A DNA stretch of 64,000 bases from Glycine soja (GCF_004193775.1 NC_041004.1:6905309-6969308); one strand, 5' to 3'. Shown: positions 20,911 through 33,312, counted from the stretch's first letter. Made by a program: numbers and translations. Notes: generated from the sequence alone by a model not told the origin.

Positions 20911-23672
20911 TGTTAGTTGCTATTCATAAGTTAGTTTGTTATTGAAAATTTGCAAGGAAATAACATTGTACCTCCAATTTATGGTTCTTTTTGTAAGAAT
21001 TGTACATATTTTTCTTTACTATGTGATTTTATAGAGAAGAAACTCCATTTTTTTGACTTAATGTTGAATCCAACTCAGTTTCAAACCAAATAAGAGAAGG
21101 TGTAAGCAACTGATGACTCATTTAGTGAGGTAGATCCGTTCGACGAGAGGCATCCGCTTAGCGAGGCATCCAGTTCGCTTAGCGGATAGGAAACCCTAGA
21201 AGAGGTAAGCCAGAGATCTACATGCCCAGTGCTCAGCCAGTCCCCCAGTGAGGATGTTGTCTCTTCTCACGCTTAGCTCGCCCATTCTCGCTTGGCAAAA
21301 ATTCACTAACTCTCGCTTAGCGAGACATGCTCGCTAAGCGAGCCTTCGGAAGCTGAAAGGTCCAAGAGTCTTTAAAACACTGAGGTTGGCGGAAATGAAA
21401 AGACACAACTAGTAGAGAGACGAGTTTGGAGCAACAGAGGAAGCTTAGTTCAAGAAAATAGAGAGACTTAGGGTTTAGAGGCTGGAGGAGACATCCTCCA
21501 TCATCTTCTTCCAATTTCTTTCACCGAAAATAGTTTCTTTCTTAGTTTTGAAGCTTTGCTTGTAATGGAAGGCTAAGCCTCTTTGTTGGGGAGTACTACT
21601 AAACAATCTTGATGTAATATTCTCACTATCTATTTAATGTTATTTTTCTGTGTTCATTACTTCTATCTATGCTTATTTTACATGCTTATGGCTTGATCAC
21701 CCATTTGTATGTATAGTTAGGCTTTTTAGTATTGGAAAATGCTTTAAAACCTTAGAACTTGATAGAGCAAGCTAGAAATCTGTATGTCTAGGAATGGAGT
21801 GCAGTGATCTAGTTCATATTATGTTGTAAGTGTTAGTCGTCTTATACGACTAACTTTTGTATAGAAAACTTTTTCAAAACATGTATAGTTTTCCCAATTT
21901 ATGGTTCTTTTGTAGGAATTTGTAAATAAATCTTGATATGTTTAGATACATGTCATTAGAGTATCTTTAATTGGAATTAATGATAAAATCTGTACAATTT
22001 TAGGTCAAAAGAGGCTAGTCTTGAAGTGCTAAAAGGAGCAGTCGCGCTAAGCAGAACCTGTGGGCTCAGTGCGTATCCATCGCTAAGCGCGGCTTCAACT
22101 TGCTTAGTGTGAAGAAGGCATCTGGAAGAGCACAAGAATCGAGGCCGCGCCTAACGCGAGGTCAGCTCGCTAAGCGAGAAGTTCGTCTCTTGCCAGGCTC
22201 AGCGCACGACTGGCGCCAAGCCCAAATCCACTTACTCGCGCTAAGCACGACAGTGACACTAAGAGCGACGACATGATTTCAGAGCCTATTTAAAGCCTGA
22301 ATTGTCAAAATTAGGGTACACACCTTCCAAGAACGAAATTACTACACAGACAACATTTGCACACACTCAGAGGAGGAAGCAACAGCAAGGAGCCATTTGA
22401 GAGTGATTTGAGAGTGTTTGAGTGATTGTGAGGTGCCAAGAAAAGGAGCAGGGATCCCCCTTCCTGTGTAAGCAACAATTTCTCTTCATTTTTTGTTTGA
22501 TTTGTAATTTAGGTCTCCTTGTAATGGATTGCTAAAACCTTAGTTGGGGATTTCTAATGAACAGTTGATGTAAATACTTTTCATATCTAATTATGTGTGT
22601 TTTATGTGTTCATTGCTTCTATCAATGCTTAATTACTACATGATCTTGGTCTGATCACCCACTTGTGTGTACTGTTAGATGACTTTAGCATTGAGAAATG
22701 TATTGTTTCCTTAGAACCTGATAGAAGCATGGCTAAATGACTGCATTACCAGGGATGGATTGCGGGGTTTTAGTTTTCTAATTATGTTGTGATGATAATG
22801 TTGTTTAAGTTAAGCTTAGTCCAACAAGAGGGATCCGAGGATGAAGCTTGGGTTAAATTAGTCTAAACTTATGAGGGATCGAGGTTTAGTACTTTAGTCT
22901 TCAACATAGAACACAAGAACAATCTTAGTTAGAGAAATATCTTTATATGTATCAACTCGTTTGTTAGAAAGACCCAACGCTTTTTACCTATTGCTGTCAA
23001 CTTTTAATTACTTGCATTTACTGCTTTTTAACATAGAATTTAGTTTACTTTTATTTATATTCTCAATTATCAATGTTGTTCACACAATGCCCTATTTCTG
23101 AATAAAACTCTGTCTAATAAGCAAGTTCCCTGAGTTCGATACTCGGATCATTCCGTTTTAATTTTAAATACTTGGTGACCCGGTGTGCTTGCCGGTGTAT
23201 CACTTTCCCTTTGATATAAGTGTTTGGAAATTTAAGAAAAAGGAACTGTGTGGGAAAGCGAGCTTAGTGCAACTCTTTTAGAACAAGTTTGTTGAGGGAT
23301 CAAGGACAAAGTCTAAAGAGAGTTAGGCTCATTCATGTGAGGAATCATGGTTTGAGTAGTTTCTCAGCATAAAAACACTAGGATAATGTTAAATAGAGAA
23401 AAACACATTTTAAACATCAAGAGAAATTTAGTATAACGTCCCCAACGCTCTTAACTTGATAGTTTTCACCTTTTATAACCTTAGATATTTTGTTTATGTT
23501 CAAATAGACTTTCTAGTACATAACTCAACATTTGCCTTATTTTTAATCCTTATAAGTGTTTACATACTGAAAGTACATGGTCTAGGTGAAACAAATTCCC
23601 TGAGGATACGATACTCAGTCTTACCGTTTTATGCTACTTGTGCGAATCAGTAGACTTGCCGACCAGCGAACG
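20911..23672 (+). mobile_element. Athila-like 5' LTR, split by a nested solo LTR
   Basis: The LTR starts TGTTAGTTGC and ends ...GACCAGCGAACG. Its two parts (20,911-21,830 and 23,217-23,672) line up with the intact solo copy at 49,005-50,339 in opposite orientation, which also confirms the ends. Directly after the end come a primer site and a gag start, so this is the 5' LTR of a once larger element and not a solo LTR. The inferred length without the insertion is about 1.37 kb. It contains CGCTTAGCGAG motifs at about 21,150-21,345. The 65-codon minus ORF at 21,317-21,514 is a shadow. Confidence 0.75.
21831..23215 (+). mobile_element. Nested solo LTR (about 1,385 bp) inside the Athila-like LTR
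   Basis: An insertion relative to the intact copy at 49,005-50,339. It begins TGTTAGTCG, whose first 24 bases form a hairpin (GTTAGTCG paired with CGACTAAC). It ends near CCCTTTGATA. Flanks are GTAAG (21,826-21,830) and ATAAG (23,216-23,220), 4 of 5 identical. The end is not a clean CA, so the 3' boundary is good only to a few bases. Its vocabulary (TTTATGGTTCTTTTGTAGG, GCTAAGCGAG clusters, GATACTCGG) resembles the host LTR, suggesting a related family. Confidence 0.6.
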
Positions 23673-23678
23673 AGTTTT

Positions 23679-23696
23679 TGGCCCCGTTGTCAGGGA
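23679..23696 (+). promoter_or_regulatory. Primer-binding site of the Athila-like element
   Basis: TGGCCCCGTTGTCAGGGA lies six bases after the LTR end. It resembles the Asp-tRNA-type site TGGCGCCGTTGCCGGGGA used by Athila-group elements, with three changes. Confidence 0.6.
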
Positions 23697-23831
23697 ATTT
23701 CTTTCCACTTAGATAGTATAATTCAGTTTGGAAACATTTATTCTTTATGCTTTGATTAATTTTTGTGAATAGCTAGAATTCAATTTTTCTCTTGACTTGG
23801 TTAACTGCTGCTCTATTTAGTTGCTTCTTGT

Positions 23832-24235
23832 ATGCGAGGTAATTCTTCAGCAGGGGATTTAGCTCCCCTAGATTTGGAGATTGAAGCTACTTGCTGGAGA
23901 AATAACACAGAAAGGAGGAGAAAAGCTTTGCAAGAAAGGACAGTACAACCAAGTGCTGAGGGAACTCATTCATCTGAATCATCTTCAGCATTTCCAGCAG
24001 ACTTGAGGGAATCCGAAGTTGGTGCATCTAAAGCTCTCATCATGGCGGACGAGCCACCATAGAGGGTTACTCTTAAGTACTATTCCAGCTCTACCGTGCC
24101 GTAATGTTTTACAATCATTGTGCAGCCGAAAGTCCAAGAACACAACATTACCTATTCACGTTCTTTGATCCAGCTGATTTAAGGAAATCTATTCCATGGT
24201 CTACCCAATGAAGACCCTTATGCATTTAAGGCTTG
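23832..24235 (+). pseudogene. Athila-like gag, 5' fragment
   Basis: An ATG at 23,832 opens 76 codons ending at TAG 24,060-24,062 (starts MRGNSSAGDLAPLDLEIEAT). The PLDLEIE phrase and position behind the primer site fit an Athila-group gag start. A further gag segment follows in another frame (about 24,190-24,235, GLPNEDPYAFKA), where the conserved NEDP core is visible. Homology stops abruptly near 24,235, so the rest of the element, including pol and the 3' LTR, is missing. Gag would form the capsid-like particle. This fragment cannot. Confidence 0.6.
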
Positions 24236-26300
24236 TTGCTCTCCTCTATATATAGGGAAAGAAAGGGATTCATGAGGTTTATTTTGTTCAATGTGGGACA
24301 TAGAGTATTTTTCATGATCAAATGATTTACTTTGGAGCTGATTTTCTCTAAAATAGAAGTTGATTTTGATGTTAAGATGTATGAATGAATTGTAGCTTTT
24401 CCAACAACTTTCCAACGACGCAAAAAAAAAACACCTCAAACAAATAACTATAACTCAAGATATGACGTGATCTATCTATGGTTGTTATCATAAAACTAAC
24501 ACTAGACTTAGATAATTTTTCAAGCATTTTAACTATAAGAAATTAATCTAATACTCTTCTAACAACAACAACAATAATAATATACACAAAATACACACAT
24601 GTATAAGAATATACACACTATCACAATACAAGTACATGCTTAGGATAAAACAAATAATATATAAATAATAATAACAAATATTTACAAAAAATATAATAGA
24701 AGAATCCTAATAAAAGTTCTCCTTATAATATATTCCTAATACTTAAAACTTGAAGTGTTATAGTATTAATGACTAAGGATGTGTTTGATTTTTTTTTCAT
24801 CTAAACTAACCTAAATTCAACTCTCCTCTTTCTTCTATGTTTTTGCTTTGGAATTTGGGAAATTTCTGTTTAGTTGTTGGTAATTCGTCGCCAATAAAAA
24901 ATTTCAGGGAGTTTTTTTTTTCTTCTCATCACTAAAGGCTTTTGACCCAATGTAATATCATTTTTCCTTGTAGTTTCTTGTTTTAAATCTAAGTGCTAGC
25001 TCCATCATATTCAATATATTACATAATAAAAATACCAGCGATCTCTCTTAAACTATTTCATTTCATGTGAAATTGAGGCAAGAATTACTATTTATTTTAT
25101 CATTATAAAGCAAATAAGTGTCTAATAATTTTTTATTCATAAAAATAAAATAAAAAACATCACAACGTTTATAATAAATAACAGTATTTCGTAATGGTGC
25201 AATAATTCTTTAACTCCATGGTTGCCTTTGGACCAACACTTTTTATCACAAATCCTCGGTTAAATGATTAAGAAGGTACCTAATGGTATAATGAGCTAAA
25301 CTTGCACTATGCAAAGCATTAACACGAATTTAACACAAAACAAATATAAAAATGGAATTGACCAACTTTAATTTCCAAAATAATCATACATGTACATACA
25401 CTTACCTAATTGCTATTTCGAATTTGCCATCAATGTCTCCTTACTGAGACTAACAATGCAGTTAATTCCATCATGGCCCCCTTTGACAACATAAGGGTAA
25501 AAAATAAAGAAAAAGGAGTGAACGATTATTTCCATCACATGTTTTTTTTATTTAATGAGTTTAACGACGGTCCTGTAAAACAATTTTAAAATAATAAAAG
25601 TTGATATAAATTTGAAGATATTTATTATAAAATTTAACAATGATATCATACCTGATGATTTATAATTACATAACAATTTAAAACATTTAATGACTCATTC
25701 TCTTTTTGTTTATCAATATATATGAAGGAAAAAATGTATTAAGGGATCTCAGTTGATTAATTGATTGACTAAAATGTATAAATTATTATAAATCTTGTAA
25801 TATTTATCTTTCGATTCCTGCATAAAAAATAAAGAAGAAAAAATGTGTAAAAGAAATTATAATGTTCGGAAGGCCTTCTAGTTTTTTTTTTCATCTCCAA
25901 TCACATTTGAAATGGCTTGGCACCATCAGTGAGAAAATAAATAAATAGAATAAAACATGAAAAGTGAGGAGAGGAACGGAAGGCTCATTAATTCATTTGC
26001 TTGCTATCATTGAAAAAGGAGAAGGCTTTAGCTTTCATCCGTTTGTTTAGTTCCTCCAAAAAAAAAAAAATCCTTTTGTTGAGTTTCATAAAGAAAACAT
26101 AATGAAAAGATATATAAATAAATGAAAGGAAATGGCTTGCTTTCAAACTAAGTATTCTTATTTTAACTAAATATATAAAACTCTTAGAGTAAATATATTC
26201 TTCCCATAAATAAATATCAAAGTACTTATCAACAAAATTAATTATTGTTTTTAATCTATTAAATCTTTTTTAAGGTTCGATTTAATGTAACTAAAACTGT
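24236..26300. other. AT-rich intergenic DNA
   Basis: No gene was supported. Two overlapping minus ORFs at 24,218-24,439 have no domain. Confidence 0.5.
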
Positions 26301-26309
26301 GGATTTAAA

Positions 26310-26780
26310 CAGAAACATTTATGGTCTTTTTATTTTTTTAAATTTAAAATTTTGGTCTCCTATATAAACATTTAATTTCCATATTTTTTAATCAGCAATT
26401 TTAATTTTCCTATTTTAAAGTAAAGACATTTAGACCTTAACTTTTGTAAAATATAATATTTTGGTCCTTTCATTAAACTAAAAATGTTATTTGTTAAAAG
26501 ATTAACATTGATTGGGCATAAATTAAACAGATAACTTTATGTCATATCACTAAATTTGGGTCAAATTAGGTTAATTTCTTATCAACCAACATTTTTTGAA
26601 TTTGATAGAAGGATCAAAATTGAAAATTTCGTAAAATGAGAGGATTAAATGTCTCTATTTTAAAATAAGAGGACTAAATTTACAGATTTTAAGAAATATC
26701 GAAATTAAATGTCTCTATTTTTAAATACAAGGACCAAAATTGTGAATTTTAAAAAATAGGAGAACAAAATTGCATTTAAG
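26310..26780. repeat. Foldback repeat (degenerate MITE) at the edge of duplication copy A
   Basis: The left half (ATTTTGGTCTCCTAT, AAACATTTAATTTCC) and the reverse complement of the right half (ATTTTGTTCTCCTAT, GACATTTAATTTCG) match as inverted arms. Copy B of the duplication starts inside this element and so has only its right half (34,448-34,790). Confidence 0.45.
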
Positions 26781-26782
26781 GC

Positions 26783-26825
<43 letters not shown>
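26783..26825. repeat. (TAA)n microsatellite in copy A, about 14 units
   Basis: A trinucleotide run about four units longer than its counterpart in copy B at 34,792-34,822. Confidence 0.95.
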
Positions 26826-27109
26826 TAATCATTATTATTATTTAAGTTGATCTTCAAGGTTTAATATATTTTTGAATGTTTTAAAGAGTGATATTTTAAT
26901 TAAATGAGTTTTTAAAACAATTTTCTTAACTTGTTTAATAAAAATGTTTAAAATAGATCATGGCAAATGTAAATTATATCATGGATGAATCACCAACATA
27001 ATTTCCATTAGAATAAGCACATAACTCTAAGAAAGAAGACTAGGAAAATAGTATACTCTGAAATTTGGTGCCTCAAAGATAGCGAAAGATGAAAAGAACA
27101 ATTACCTAA

Positions 27110-28320
27110 TTAATTGTAGTGGGAGAAGAAAAAACTAACTAACTAGATGCACAACATAAGCAATATCGGATCTAGTAATGGTAAGATATACCAAGCTGCC
27201 AATGAGAGTGCGATACAAAGAGGGATCTAATAAAGGGACACCATTAGAAGAGGTATATTAGGCACTATTGTCAAGAGAGTCTCCTTAGTCCAAGTGTCAG
27301 AGAGATGAACTTGATCAAGGATGTCGACAATGTATTTAGATTGAGAAAGAAGACAACCTCTAAGAGAATATGCAATTTCAATGCCCAAAAAGTACCGAAT
27401 AATACCCAAATCTTTCACCTCAAATTGTTGGACTAATTGTAATTTTAACTCCATTATCCCATCAACATCACCCTTAGTAATGATCATATCATTAATATAT
27501 AATGAAAACAATACATGTCCATGAGAGGCACACCTGACAAGCAATGCAAAATCATGGGGACTAGAATGAAAACCAAGGGATTAAATTGAAATGTAGAACT
27601 TTTCAAACCCAGCTCTAGGAGTTTCTTTGAGACCATAAAGGGTTTTCTTCAATTTACAAAATTGACATGGATTATCAGATCGAGACACCTCGAGGAGGAA
27701 CCATATACACTTCTTTTTGAAGATCATTATTCATGAAGACATTTTTAACATCCATTTGGAAGATATGCTACTGACGGATAGAAGCAACAACAATGAGAGT
27801 GCAAATAGTGGTCATTTTGGCAACAAGAACAAAGGTTTCTTCATAATTCATAACATATTGTTGAGTAAACTCCTTGGCAACCAAGCAAGCTTTGTATCTC
27901 TATAGATACCCATCAGATTTGGCTTTGATCTTGTAGACCTAACGAGATCCATTTGCAATTTTTCCAAGAGGAAGAAAGGCAATGTCCCAAATATCTAACT
28001 TGTGCAAAGTATAAAGTTCATTTGTCATAGTCTTCTGCCAAAAGGGATCAAGAATGACCTCTTTGTAGGAAGAGTGTTCAATCATACTATGAATGAAGGT
28101 TAATAAAAAAGCTAAATAATTGGAATAAAATGAATAAACAAAATCTGGTAATTCAATGGACTTATAGTCACAATGAGGATAATGAGGAGAAGAATCTACA
28201 ATTCTAGGAAGGTTCTTGGGGAGCCATAGAGATAGAAGAGGCATATGAATTTGAAGATCTACTTGTGTCAAACCTGCTAAACTCCACATCATAATGTTCA
28301 GAACTAAGAACAACTTTTCC
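27110..28320 (-). pseudogene. Ty1/copia reverse transcriptase relic in copy A
   Basis: On the minus strand the order is the start of the RT domain (28,313-27,939, ending LDIWDIAFLPLGKIANGSR, cf. the usual TWxLVPLPxGK), a broken middle, and the palm with the catalytic box altered to YIND (27,544-27,227, SLYINDMIIT, KDLGIIRYFLGIE, LLSQSKYIVDIL). Last comes the [12 protein letters not shown] motif (about 27,215-27,180). The second catalytic-box residue is Asn where copy B has Asp. Stops and frame changes occur. Integrase and protease parts exist only in the copy B side, because copy A is cut at 28,593. It is not functional. Confidence 0.8.
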
Positions 28321-28590
28321 CCAAAACTTATTTAAAATAGAAGCATACAAAAGAAAGGAACAAGCAATTCAACAATATGACAACTTTTATTTCAGCAACT
28401 CCATTTTGTTCAAAAGTATCAATACAAGAGGTCTAATAAACAGTTCCATCAGAAGAGTGTAATTCAAAAAAATTATTAGTGGTATATTCATCACCTATAT
28501 CATATCGAAAACAATTGATAACAACATTATCTTGAGTTTTAGCAAAAGCACAAAGCATATGATAAATACAAAAGAAGTTAGAACGATGTT

Positions 28591-29135
28591 TCACAGATAA
28601 TTCAAGGGACTAACCGCCTAAGAATTCTTTGTCTTAACACATTGGAGGATATATCCTTTGTGGTACAAGTAGAGGGTACATCTACTTGGGTTTTTATACT
28701 GAGAACAAGAGAGGGTACATCTCTTGTGGATCAATTCAAATGTAGGGTACATCCACTTAGTTGTTCAAAGAGAACAAGGAAGAGTACATCCCTTGTGGAT
28801 CTTTGCTTGTAAAGGATTTTACAAGGTTATTGGAAATCTCAAGAACCGGTGGTTGCTTGGGGACTGCATGTAGGCAGGGATTGTTGTCGAACCAGTAAAA
28901 ATCTTGTGTTTATCTTCTTCTTCCCTACACTCTTTAATTTCTGTTGTGTATTTTTTATTTCCGCTTTACTTTTGTCTAAGTTATTGTTTCTATTCTTTAC
29001 TTTCTCATAACTTAGTAGTAAAGCCTAATTGAATCTAGTAACATTAAGAAGGATAAATTTTAATTAGTCAAGGCACATTAATAATTAATTCAACCCCCCC
29101 TCTTCTTAATTATTCCGAGGGCACTTGATCCAACA
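28591..29135 (+). repeat. Sirevirus 5' LTR, 3' fragment only
   Basis: This matches the last part of the 3' LTR (from about 33,964 on) and ends CTTGATCCAACA. The junction with copy A shows the 3-bp overlap TCA. It keeps about 62 bp (about 28,937-28,998) that the 3' LTR lost between short CTTTA repeats. Confidence 0.85.
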
Positions 29136-29137
29136 AG

Positions 29138-29149
29138 TGGTATCAGAGC
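29138..29149 (+). promoter_or_regulatory. Primer-binding site (initiator Met tRNA)
   Basis: TGGTATCAGAGC, a perfect match to the common copia site, two bases after the LTR end. Confidence 0.9.
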
Positions 29150-29185
29150 AGGTTTCTTGAGAAAAGTTTCACAACTTCAAGATAA

Positions 29186-29338
29186 ATGGCCTCATTAAAT
29201 TCTCCGTTTTTCAAAAGTATTTTTAGGAATAGGTCAAATCTGAAATCATCTCAAGATCATGATGAAGACCAAGCCAACTTATGTTTCATGACAAAATCTC
29301 ATGAGAATAACAAGGAAGAATCTATAAGGAAGAAGTAG
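29186..29338 (+). pseudogene. Sirevirus gag with large in-frame internal deletion
   Basis: The ATG at 29,186 starts MASLNSPFFK, a plausible gag start, and after about 28 codons jumps to DQANLCFMTKSHENN, which belongs near the gag C-terminus after the CCHC knuckles. The capsid and zinc knuckle regions are gone. The frame ends at TAG 29,336-29,338 and is the same frame as the protease that follows, so the deletion kept phase. The element could not make a particle. Confidence 0.7.
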
Positions 29339-32300
29339 TATGTCGATAGTAGATGTTCCAAGCATATGACGGGAGATGTATCCAAGTTTACAACCGTTTC
29401 CCCCAAGAAAAATGGACATGTTACATATGGCGACAATAACAAAGGCAAAATCATTGGAGTCAGCAAAATAGGTACGAGTTCCTCTACTCCTATTGAAAAT
29501 ATGCTACTTGTAGAAGGTTTAAAGCATAGCCTATTAAGTGTTAGTCAACTAAGTGATAGAGGATATAAAGCATCTTTTGATTCTGAAAAATGTGTTATAA
29601 AGCAGGAGCATGACAAAGATATTAAGCATATAGGTTTCAGAGAAACTAATGTTTACATGATTGATTTGAAACAAAAATTTGAAAATGATAGATGCTTTCT
29701 AAGTAAAGATAGTGATCCTTGGTTATGGCATAAGAGATTTTCTCACATTAACATGGATCATCTAAATAGATTAATCTCAAAAGATCTAGTTGTTGGTTTA
29801 CCAAAATTAAAGTTTGAAAAAGATAAATTATGTGATGCATACCAAAAAGGTAAACAAACAAGAGTATCTTTTAAATCTAAAAATATTGTCTCTACCACTC
29901 AACCATTACAATTACTGCATATGGATTTGTTTGGGCCCTCTAGGGTCATGAGTTTTGGTGGTAGTTACTATGCATTAGTAATTGTTGATGACTATTCTAG
30001 GTATACTTGAACTTTATTTCTTACTCACAAAAATGATGCATTTCATGCATTTAGGAGACTTGCCAATGTCATACAAAACAAGAAAAGTCTCAAAATTATC
30101 TCCATTAGAAGTGATCATGGAGGTGAATTTGAAAAAAAATGATTTTGAAATGTTTTGTGATGAACATGGCATAGAACAAAACTTTTCTATACCTAGGACA
30201 CCCCAACAAAATGGTGTAGTAGAGAAGAAAAATAGATCTTTAGAAGAAATATCTAGAACCTTTTCAAATGACACTCCACTTCCAAAATATTTTTGGGCTG
30301 AAGCTGTCAACACCTCATGTTATATTATGAATAGAGCCTTAATAAGACCTATTCTTAAGAAAACCCCATATGAACTGTTTAACAATAGAAAACCAAACAT
30401 TGCTCATTTACATGTTTTTGGATGTAAATGTTTTGTCCTAAACAATGGTAAAGAAAGCCTAGGTAAATTTAATGCTAAGGCGGATGAGGGCATCTTCCTT
30501 GGTTATTCCCTACATAGCAAAGCCTTTAGGATATACAACAAAAGAACCATGACAATTGAGGAATCAATACATGTTACATTTGATGAAACTAATATTACCT
30601 CTCCGAGAAAGGAGTTTCTTGATGATATTGTAGATTCTTTGGAAGATATGCACAATCAAGAAAGGAATCTAAAAAGGAAGAGAAATGAAGAAAACCAGGA
30701 TGTTCAAGATGACATTGCTCAAGAAAATGATGATCTTCCCAAAGAATGGAAAACCTTAAGAAATCATCCTCTTAACAATATAATCGGAGATATCTCAAAA
30801 GGGATAACAACTAGGCACTCTCTCAAAGATTTATGCAATAACATGGCATTTGTTTCTATGATAGAACGTAAAAACTTTAAATAAGCCATAATAGATGATC
30901 AATGGATAGTTTCTATGCAAGAAGAGTTAAATCAATTTAAGAGAAATAATGTTTGAGAACTAGTTGAGAAACCACATAACCCCATTATAGGAACAAAATG
31001 GGTATTTAGAAATAAACTAGATGAAAATGGTATAGTAATTAGAAATAAAGCTAGACTAGTTGCAAAACGGTACAACCAAGAAGAAGGGATAGACTATGAA
31101 GAAACCTTTGCACCTGTAGCTAGAATAGAAGCCATTAGGATGCTTTTAGCTTATGCATCTATTATGAACTTTAAACTATATCAAATGGATGTCAAGAGTG
31201 CCTTCTTAAATGGTCTAATCCAAGATGAGGTATATGTAGAACAACCTCCCGGGTTTGAAGAATCACAAAAATTAGATCATGTCTATAGATTAAAGAAAGC
31301 ACTTTATGGGTTAAAACAAGCACCTAGGGCGAGGTATGAAAGATTAAGTAAATTCCTATTAGAAAAGAATTTCATTAGAGGAAAGGTAGATACCACCTTA
31401 TTCATAAAGAAGAAGAATAACGATATCTTATTGGTACAAATTTATGTTGATGATATAATATTTGGATCTACTAATGAATCTTTGTGCAAGGAATTTTCTA
31501 TTGACATGCAAAGTGAGTTTGAGATGTCCATGATGGGTGAGTTAAATTACTTTCTTGGACTACAAAGCAAACAAAAAAATGATGGGATCTTTGTCAACCA
31601 AGCAAAATATTGCAAGGAACTCATCAAGAGATTCGGAATGGAGAACTCAAAACACTTGGTTACTCCTATGAGCACTGATTGCTACCTTGACAAAGATGAG
31701 TCCGATCAGCCCATTGATGAAAAACAATATAGAGGTATGATTGGATCTCTACTTTACTTATTTGCAAGTAAGCCAGGTATTATGTATAGTGTGTGCATGT
31801 GTGCAATATTTCAATCAAATCCAAAGCTTTCACATCTAACTGCATTAGAAAGAATCATAAGATATCTCTTAGGAACAGTTAACTTAGGATTATGGTACCC
31901 TAAAAATTCTTTATGCAATCTAATAGGATACTCAAATTTAGATTTTGCTGGATCTAAAACAGATACGAAGAGTACTAGTGGCACATGTCAATTCATAGGG
32001 TCTGCTCTTGTCTCTTGGCACTGCAAGAAGCAAAATAGTGTGGCATTATCTACAGCCGAAGCAGAATACATCTCTAATGGTAGTTGTTGTGCATAGATTC
32101 TGTGGATGAAACAACAACTATCTGATTATGGGATTGTATTAGACCATATTCCCATAAAATGTGACAACACAAGCGCCATAAATATATCTAAGAACCCAGT
32201 CCTTCACTCTAGAACCAAGCACATAGAAATTAGGCATCATTTTCTTAGAGATCATGTTCTAAAAGGTGACTGTGTTCTAGAATTTGTAGATACCAAAAAC

Positions 32301-32399
32301 CAACTCTCAGACATCTTCACAAAACCACTACCCAAAGATTCTTTCTACACCATTAGGAGAGAATTAGGACTTCAAGATGCTAGTGACTTAGACAAATGA
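29339..32399 (+). pseudogene. Sirevirus-like copia pol (protease-integrase-RT-RNase H), broken
   Basis: Domains in order: protease remnant (VDSRCSKHMTGD, active-site DSG changed to DSR); GAG-pre-integrase zinc region (WHKRFSH; the last Cys pair has one Cys replaced, CDAY); integrase core with DLFGP, SDHGGEF and NGVVEKK supplying D, D and E; reverse transcriptase (31,140 on: [29 protein letters not shown]); RNase H ([36 protein letters not shown]). Disabling changes are TGA at 30,008, a one-base frameshift in an A8 tract at 30,131-30,138, TAA at 30,882, TGA at 30,954 and TAG at 32,094. Three of the stops fit single G-to-A or C-to-T changes. The longest intact piece is RT to RNase H, 31,140-32,096. 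Confidence 0.9.
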
Positions 32400-32558
32400 T
32401 CTGTTTTAAGTTATGATGTCTTATGACTCATTTGATACTTATGCTTTTATGATTTATGGATAATTTATTATCTTGATTGATCTTTATAAGTGTCTCTATT
32501 TTTCTTGCATGAATACATTTCTTGTATGTTTACGCACTTTGGCCTTTTTGATGTTGCC

Positions 32559-32727
32559 AAAGGGGGAGAGAAAATGGGTATTTTAGACATCAAGATATTA
32601 TATTTTCAAAATTTTAAAATTAAGCATGAATTCAAAAAGAAAGGGGGAGAAAGAGATGAATGAATGGTAGAACAAAACTTGTATGTATCCTCTTGATTTC
32701 AGGTTTGTCATCATCAAAAGGGGGAGA
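32559..32727 (+). promoter_or_regulatory. Three polypurine tracts upstream of the 3' LTR
   Basis: AAAGGGGGAGA-type tracts at about 32,559-32,573, 32,638-32,655 and 32,716-32,727. The last lies directly before the LTR and would prime plus-strand DNA. Extra copies upstream are characteristic of Sireviruses. Confidence 0.8.
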
Positions 32728-33023
32728 TTGTAAAAGCAATGACTTCCAAGATTATTTTGATGATGCCAAAGAATCAAGAGTTAAGCAAGTTCCAAAGAAT
32801 CAGGTGTCAAAAAGCTTCAAGAATCAAGATTCAAGAACAATCAAGTTTCAAGATTCAATCAAGTTTCAAGAATCAAGATTCAAGAAAAATCAAGATCAAG
32901 ATTCAAGACTCAAGATTCAAGAATCAAGAGAAGACTCAATCAGATAAGTACTAAAATTTTTTTCAAAACATTGAGTAGCACAAGAATTTTTCACAAAATC
33001 TTTTACCAAAGAGTTTTACTCTC

Positions 33024-33312
33024 TGGTAATCGATTACCAGTAGCCAACATTGTTTTCAAAACTGATTTACAAAGCTGTAATCGATTACCATGGGCATGTA
33101 ATCGATTACCAATGTTTCAAAACATTAGATTTCAAATTTCAAGAGTCACAACTTGTGTTTAAACATTTCCAAATCATTTCAAACTTGTGTAATCGATTAC
33201 ACAATACTTGTAATCGATTACCAGAGTTTCTAAACGTTTTGTTTTTCAAATTTAAACATGGAGTCACATCTGTTGATGTGTAATCGATTACACCTTGATG
33301 GTAATCAATTAC
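33024..33312. repeat. Array of AATCGATTAC palindromes
   Basis: Copies of the palindrome (G)GTAATCGATTAC(C) or TGTAATCGATTACA lie at 33,024-33,039, 33,076-33,090, 33,097-33,111, 33,188-33,201, 33,209-33,222 and 33,279-33,292. A degenerate one (AATCAATTAC) follows at about 33,301. Spacing is irregular. Confidence 0.9.

Larger units (their letters stand above)
26439..28593. repeat. Direct duplication, copy A (2,155 bp)
   Basis: Nearly identical to 34,448-36,590. The 12-bp length difference is explained by the TAA microsatellite. Copy A continues smoothly to the left into unique sequence (TTTAGACC|TTAACTTTTG), so it preserves the uninserted form of the site where the Sirevirus sits in copy B. 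It ends at 28,591-28,593 (TCA), where the truncated Sirevirus LTR begins. Confidence 0.9.

Noticed and set aside
30014..30313. 99-codon minus-strand ORF
   Set aside because: Shadow of the copia integrase core.
32660..33283. Several ORFs rich in KNQDSR or VIDYQ/CNRLP phrases
   Set aside because: They are translations of the purine repeats and AATCGATTAC palindromes in the Sirevirus LTR.
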